Origin: Kwoniella bestiolae CBS 10118
Lineage: Eukaryota > Basidiomycota > Tremellomycetes > Tremellales > Cryptococcaceae
Reading direction: 5' to 3'
NCBI RefSeq assembly: GCF_000512585.2
Contig: NC_089241.1
Span: 2,170,001-2,234,000, forward strand
Length of the DNA: 64,000 nt
Position numbers and translations under genes: made by a program. The notes under the pieces were generated by a model, which saw only the letters and a program-made list of their open reading frames with translations, was not told where the DNA came from and ran no database searches. Positions 58,608-64,000 of the stretch are shown here, one piece after another (position 1 is the first letter of the stretch; every line of letters starts with the position of its first letter).

Positions 58608-59336
58608 CTAAATCCTCCTCTTTCTAAGTGGGTATAATACCCTATTCACCAGATCTATAGGTAAATCAACAGCTTGAGAACTCGCTTTCTCCCCTACTGC
58701 CTCCCAGTAATACATTTCTCCATTCTTCGTTGATCCCCCATTTTCTGAAAGCTTAGATGGTGTACCAGCATATGGGTCTGATATTTCTTCGTTATTAGTG
58801 TATTCCACCTTCGCTTTCAAGAGTGAGTTACAACTAACCTGTTATACAGTCTACGGAACTCCAATCGGGCGTTCGATATATCGTTAGAGCAGCGTAACTC
58901 CAGTACGTGACGAGAACGACCATCATCAACCAGCATGGGATTATTATAGCCCATTGTCTAATTTACACCCCGTCATCAGCTATACACCCTTATACTCCTT
59001 ACTATCTAGTACCGGCTAATCTGATTGTCCAGGGGAGGGGAAGAGATAAGAGTTAGATCGGTAAGACCAAACCCACCGATCAGGTAACCACCCCGTCCAA
59101 CTACTTTCCTCCGGAGCAAACGCCCAGAACAAGTACAATGCGAATAAGAGGTATGTACCTAGTATGGCTATACTTGAGTACACATCGATACTATTTGGTA
59201 GATCATTTTTCTGTGGATGCTCGGATGAAGAGGAAGAAGGGGGGATAGGGGGCCAAGGTGAGATGGGAGATAGGGGTGAGATGGGGTTGAGGGATGGTGA
59301 GGGGGAGGGTGTACGTGTCGGTGGGGTTGATGTCAT
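58608..59336 (-). CDS. GPI19: GPI-GlcNAc transferase subunit P (PIG-P/Gpi19)
   Basis: A small two-pass ER membrane subunit of the complex that makes GlcNAc-PI, the first step of GPI anchor synthesis. The start MTSTPPTRTPSPSPSLNPIS is a Pro/Ser-rich leader unlike the core. The PIG-P domain follows: SIDVYSSIAILGTYLLFALY, LFWAFAPEESSWTGWLPDR, then after an intron QWAIIIPCWLMMVVLVTYWS and YAALTIYRTPDWSSVDCITD. The last exon carries PYAGTPSKLSE and ends LPIDLVNRVLYPLRKRRI at stop 58608-58610, with the typical LPIxxVNRxLY ending. The length of about 200 residues fits. Two introns are in phase. It is divergent from the Sec7 gene. Confidence 0.9.
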
Positions 59337-59828
59337 ATCTCTCGCTGTATGGGTCTGGTTCTATACCACTGTCTCTCGCTACATAGGTAGATGCTGGGGT
59401 TGCAGCTGAGTATCTCAGTCTGGTGCTGTAAACGTTTGGTAAGGATCACGACAATAAATGCATAAATCAAACTAGAGCTACGAGTAGAGCTAGTCGAGCT
59501 AGTGATCGGCGGCCATTGTCCGAACAACAATAACACAGAGACGGATGTCGCCGCACTGATCTCCGGCCTATCTCCCTCACTAAACGCGCTCGGGCCAGCT
59601 GCTACGATTGCAACATGAATTCAGAGTGAATGGAATGGTAGTTCTATTGTTGTCGTGGTAGTCAAGCAACTGTGACGGATAAAGACAATAACTCCAGATA
59701 TCGGGCTTGTAAGCCACATAGAAAGGGTATAGAAGGACAGAAGAGGACGCATTGCAACAAGCGAATCAAATCCTGATACACCCCAAAGGACCCAAACCAC
59801 CAACGGTCCGCAATCCACAACAATCACA
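59337..59828. promoter_or_regulatory. Divergent promoter region of GPI19 and the Sec7-PH gene
   Basis: GAGCTAGTCGAGCTAG-type short repeats lie at about 59472-59500. The last 60 bp before 59829 are A/C-rich and free of ATG. No specific site is assigned. Confidence 0.35.
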
Positions 59829-62800
59829 ATGAAACCAACCTCCTCCTCAACCTCACGCTCACCAAACCTCTCTCCCAGTCCCAATCATACTCACATCAAC
59901 GGCACCAGCAGCACTATCCCCAGAGCACCTTCACCGAACCTACCTCACCGACCATCCACCTCGTCCAACCGCTCCCTCAAGAGATCAGAAGCTGATTTCG
60001 AAGCTGCCCTACTAGATCCCAAATCCACGTTGTTCCTCTCTGCTGGAAGTCCCATAGCAGAGGACGACGATCGACCTCTGAACACAATCAAGACGGATCC
60101 GAATGCTCCTCTACCAATTGAGAAGACAAGTTTTGAAGATGATTTGAATAATCTGAAATACCAAAAGGAGGGAACGGCTAGGGGATTGGGTATATTGATG
60201 GAAAGTCCTAGTAGTCCTACTAAGCGAACCAACAATATTGGAGTTATACCGCCTACACCGTCGACTATAGGCAATACGAGTAGACATCATAGACGATCGT
60301 CTCAGATGACGAATGATAGTGGGTATCAGAGTAGTGGGTATAGTGAGAGTACGCCTTCAAGGAGGAGAGCAAGCAAATCGTTGGGTATAGATGGTTAGTC
60401 CTCTCACAACTCCTTTCGTCATACATTGTATGCCTTTGTCGGCTCGAGTACCCCCCTTCCACACGTCGACATGTACATGCGGAGAAAGAAAGGAAAAGCT
60501 GACAATGACTCTCAACTTTAAACCTCATCTTTCAAACCGCCCTTTCCTCTCTAAATATCGATTCACCTTCCCGACGTTATCACCCTTCCTGACCCCCACG
60601 CACAGCCGAACTGGGCGAAAACCCAATCCCAAAGCAAAGCTCGATGCCACCCAAACGACGATCCATATTCCGTTCACCCGGTACAGCCTCGTCACCCGAT
60701 TTAGCAACCCTAGTGAGGAAAGCAAAAGAAGCTAAATCAACCAATACTAACGAAACCTCCCAGCCACCACCTACTTCAGCTGGACCTACAACAACGACCA
60801 CACCGATACGGAGTGGAAGTACGAATAGAAGACCCAGTACAGCAAATTCAATCAAATCCCCAAATATCAACCAGAATCCTACATCTTCCTCATCATCTCA
60901 TGCTGAATCGTCGACTGCGACGACGAGGAACAGAGAAAGGTCGGGAACAGGGCCGAAAGAGGATAACGAGCATTGGCAGAGATACGGGAGTATGATGGGC
61001 GGTAATCAGATGGCTGTCATTGCTGAGGGGTCGGGGACGATAGGGGGGGCAGGAAGGAGTAGGACCCAGTCGTCTGATGAGGGATTCAAGGTGAGTTCCG
61101 AGTTACACTTCTTACCTCGATTTCCCCTTGGGTATTTTCATGCTGACGTAGCCACAGAGCATGAGGAATAAAGCTAGGGGTGTATTTGGGAAGATGTTTG
61201 GGTCGTCCAAGGACCATCACCTAGTGAGCTTCCGAGTCATTGATTCGTTCCATGCTAGAAAGCTAACACGCCATAGCCCCCTACAACACCCCCATCCGCG
61301 ACCTCATCTCGCTTTCCCGAGGACCACAGCCCACGTCCACCTGTCCCTCCCGTCCCTCCCGTCCCTTCCGCATATGCCGCCAATCGACGCAAAGCACCAA
61401 GTCCCCCTGGTTCCTCGTCCGACGGCTTGAACGCGCACGACAAACCCCCTACATCCTCTCGATCCGTCTCAGCATCTACCATTCCCGCTCCACGACAGTC
61501 CAGCCCAGTGTACGATGGACGAACATCCGTTACACCGACAAATGAACGAAGAGTATCTGGCAATAGTAATCTGAGTATGGATAAACCACTACCAGCAGTG
61601 GTCGAACCTGAAGATGGACCTCGTCGTACGCCGAGCACGTCCTTGAGAGTATCCGGTCATACTCGCCAACCTGCCAGTGCAGCATATGAAGAAAGTCCAC
61701 CACTGAACGTACCTCCCGTCAAACCTTCCGCATCACCCGCTACACAGGCTATACATACTTTCAAATCCGACATGGCGGGGATGTTAGCTAGTATAGGGCA
61801 GACTGAACCTGCCAAAGAACTGGGTTTACCTCCGGATAGTATAAGGCTAGGGAGGAACAGGACGATATCTACAGAAACAGCTAGAGAACCGGTTAAGAAT
61901 AGGTTCCCGACTGAGTTGGGCAGATCGGCTTCTATAAAAGATAATACTAGTCATCTATCGCCTATCCCGAATCAACGGACCAGTTCATTACCTTCGGGAT
62001 CACCTCAACTGGATAGGATCATACCTAAACGAACCACCTCCTCCCCCTCTCCCAACCCATCAATGAATGGAGATTCAAGCTTGATGCCTAATCAACAGGT
62101 CATATCCAGATCGTCAAGTAGATCATCAGGCAAGAAATCGCCTGCACACTCTACAGTCCCTTCGCCTAATAGATCCCCATCTCTCAGGAGGAACAAGAAA
62201 TCATTCGATGAAGGTGGATCACCACTGGTCCCTTCGTCAGTCAGATTGGTTTCTAGTCCCAAACAAAGTGAAAATTCAATCATCGCACCGTTGAATCTGA
62301 CAAGCGAGGGTCTGGCCAAATCGAACTTCATCAACAGTTCTCCATGGGGAAAACAAACTCCCAGAATGATGAGTGCGCCTGGTGCGTACAGTAATAACGA
62401 CCAGAGTAAAGATGATCAGCTGGAAGTGGTCAATACTCCGCCTGAAACTCCTCGAACACCCCATGAAGAGGATGAGGAGGAGAAGGGTAGAAGGTTGGCC
62501 TGCGAGTTTTTGGAAGATAATTTTGTTAGTGTGCCGGGTGAGAAGGTCGCAGAGTTTTTGGGTGGACCGTGAGTTGTTTCTCCTGTTTCGCGTTGATTGC
62601 ATGCTGATTGTTGGTGTAGTCGTACTGTTAATGCGATCGCTCTGAAATACTATATGCAATACTTTGATATGAAGGGGCAAACACTGGTCGACTCGTTCAG
62701 GTGAGCTAATCTAAGACACTCGTTCGCATCCACTAGCTGACAGTAGGTTTCAGGGATTTATGCCAAAAACTCCACCTCAAAGCGGAATCTCAAGAAATTG

Positions 62801-64000
62801 ATCGAATTATCGAAGCCTTCTCAACACGATATTTCGAATGTAACCCTTCAACTGTATTCGGTACGCCCGGTGTCGTCCACACCGTCACAGCGGCAATGTT
62901 GATGCTCAATACCGACCTGCACATCGCCGAACTCAACAAACACATGTCTAAGACAGATTTCGTACGCAATGCCATGCGAGCGATACATGAGAGTATGCCA
63001 GCTGGAGATCGATCTTCCACACCTGATCTGATCAGAGATGATAGTAGTAGTACGAAACCAGGATTCGGTTCCAACGCTTCCATGGCTCCTTCTTTCGTCA
63101 GCGTACGATCGAAAGCTCAAAACCCTGCGAATCCACCATCGACCCAACGAAGTGCCTCTGCACCTGTCATTGTCAATGCTGGACCACCCCGTACGGACAG
63201 TACCTCCTCGATCGGTACGAATGGGACTGAACCCAAGACTAGAGGAAGCTCAACAACCGTCAGCTCATTCAACTACAACAAGGCTTGGGAGGCTGAGGCG
63301 GAGAATGCCCTGAGAGAGATATTCGCAAGTGTTAAAGCCGATAGGATTTTATTGCCTATCTCAAGTGGTAATGCGAATAGACAATCGATGATCTCCATAT
63401 CTAGCAACGGGCCTTTCGATCGAAGTAGAACGATGAGGAGTCCCTCGGATAGAGTCAACGCGCTGAAGCGGGGAAGTATAAGGGGGATGCAGGGGTTGTT
63501 GAATAATCCTTATGGGTCGCAATGGTCTGCTTCGGATGGAAGGTTGAGTCCGACCCCGAGCTACGCTACGTCCATCAATGAGGTGAGTTCGCACTTCGTT
63601 GAGGTCGAGTGACCTCACATCGTTCTTGCGAGATCAGATCAAGCTGATACGTTGTATTCAATCCAGGGCCTCGGCTCATTCGCACCGACATTGGGATTCG
63701 CGTCCAACCTCTCCCACACTGTCATTCGCGAACAAGATGACGAGGTGCGCAGTATCGATTCTAGTACCTCTGAAGATACCACAGAAGATATGGATGATGA
63801 TGAGCTTGCGTTACTTGGTGCCCCATGGGCTAAAGAGGGCTTGTTATCTAGGAAGCTGTATTGGGAGTCAGTGAACAAGCGAGCGAAGAAGAACGATTGG
63901 AAGCAGTTCTTCGTGGTTATTGCGAAGGGCGAGTTGTACATGTTTACATTTGGGGAGAAGGGCGGTGGGGGGTTTATGGGCGGTTCGGTTGGTGGTGGTA
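59829..64000 (+). CDS. Sec7-PH Arf guanine nucleotide exchange factor (5' part; runs off window)
   Basis: It would activate Arf GTPases at membranes. The protein starts MKPTSSSTSRSPNLSPSPNH and has about 800 residues of Ser/Pro-rich disordered sequence across several exons; introns at about 60397-60604, 61090-61157 and 61224-61276 join in phase. The Sec7 domain spans about 62490-63000: ACEFLEDNFVSVPGEKVAEF, NAIALKYYMQYFDMKGQTLV, LHLKAESQEIDRIIEAFSTR and MLMLNTDLHIAELNKHMSKT. The Glu of LKAESQ is at the glutamate-finger position, so it should be active. The divergent LKAE motif (not LPGE) recalls the EFA6/PSD and Syt1-like classes. A PH domain begins about 63840 (KEGLLSRKLYWE, DWKQFFVVIAKGELYMFTF) and is cut by the window end. 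Confidence 0.87.

Noticed and set aside
1..64000. Search for tRNA, rRNA, CRISPR, retrotransposon or DNA transposon features
   Set aside because: No B-box/cloverleaf pairs, regularly spaced repeats, reverse transcriptase or transposase motifs, or long terminal repeats were seen by eye; a covariance-model and repeat-library scan would be decisive.

Overview
This is a eukaryotic, fungal window. Genes are densely packed on both strands and cut by many short GT-AG introns (mostly 50-130 nt) with CTGAC/CTGAT-type branch sites near the acceptor. That gene structure, together with the gene content (separate PAN2, Ssz1-type Hsp70, Cdc10-class septin, HeH/MSC nuclear membrane protein), points to a basidiomycete yeast of the Tremellales, in the Cryptococcus/Kwoniella group. 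The species cannot be fixed from sequence alone. I saw no tRNA, rRNA or CRISPR array and no recognisable complete transposon.

Left part (1-24.9 kb): the 5' end of an unidentified minus-strand gene; HER2/GatA (mitochondrial Gln-tRNA amidotransferase); RRP46 (RNA exosome); a phosphatidylserine decarboxylase; a UPF0390 small basic protein; a long low-complexity coiled-coil protein; APT1 (adenine salvage); STE24 (CAAX protease); PAN2 (deadenylase); and a GT31-like type II membrane glycosyltransferase with a very long cytosolic N-terminus.

Middle (26-45 kb): an allantoate-permease-family MFS transporter carrying a fresh internal tandem duplication of 575/589 bp; an acidic coiled-coil protein followed by what looks like its decayed tandem paralogue; about 5.5 kb without a recognisable gene; SOK1/Tcp11; and a p24-alpha cargo receptor.

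Right part (45-64 kb): SSZ1, whose ATG is split by an intron; a serine-rich reading frame and DCN1, which converge on a 1.1 kb TCCAT/TCCGT-type satellite array and both lose their 3' ends in it; SRC1/HEH2 (inner nuclear membrane); a CDC10-class septin; a UPF0014/FetB-like membrane protein; PIG-P/GPI19; and the 5' part of a Sec7-PH Arf exchange factor that runs off the window.

Most genes are unrelated housekeeping functions arranged as divergent or convergent neighbours with short shared spacers; there is no metabolic cluster. The unusual features are structural: the duplicated MFS segment with a damaged first copy, the satellite array joining two truncated genes, a cluster of coding micro-exons (6, 12, 14, 15 and 27 nt), and the intron-split start codon of SSZ1. 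I found no convincing new multi-gene system.
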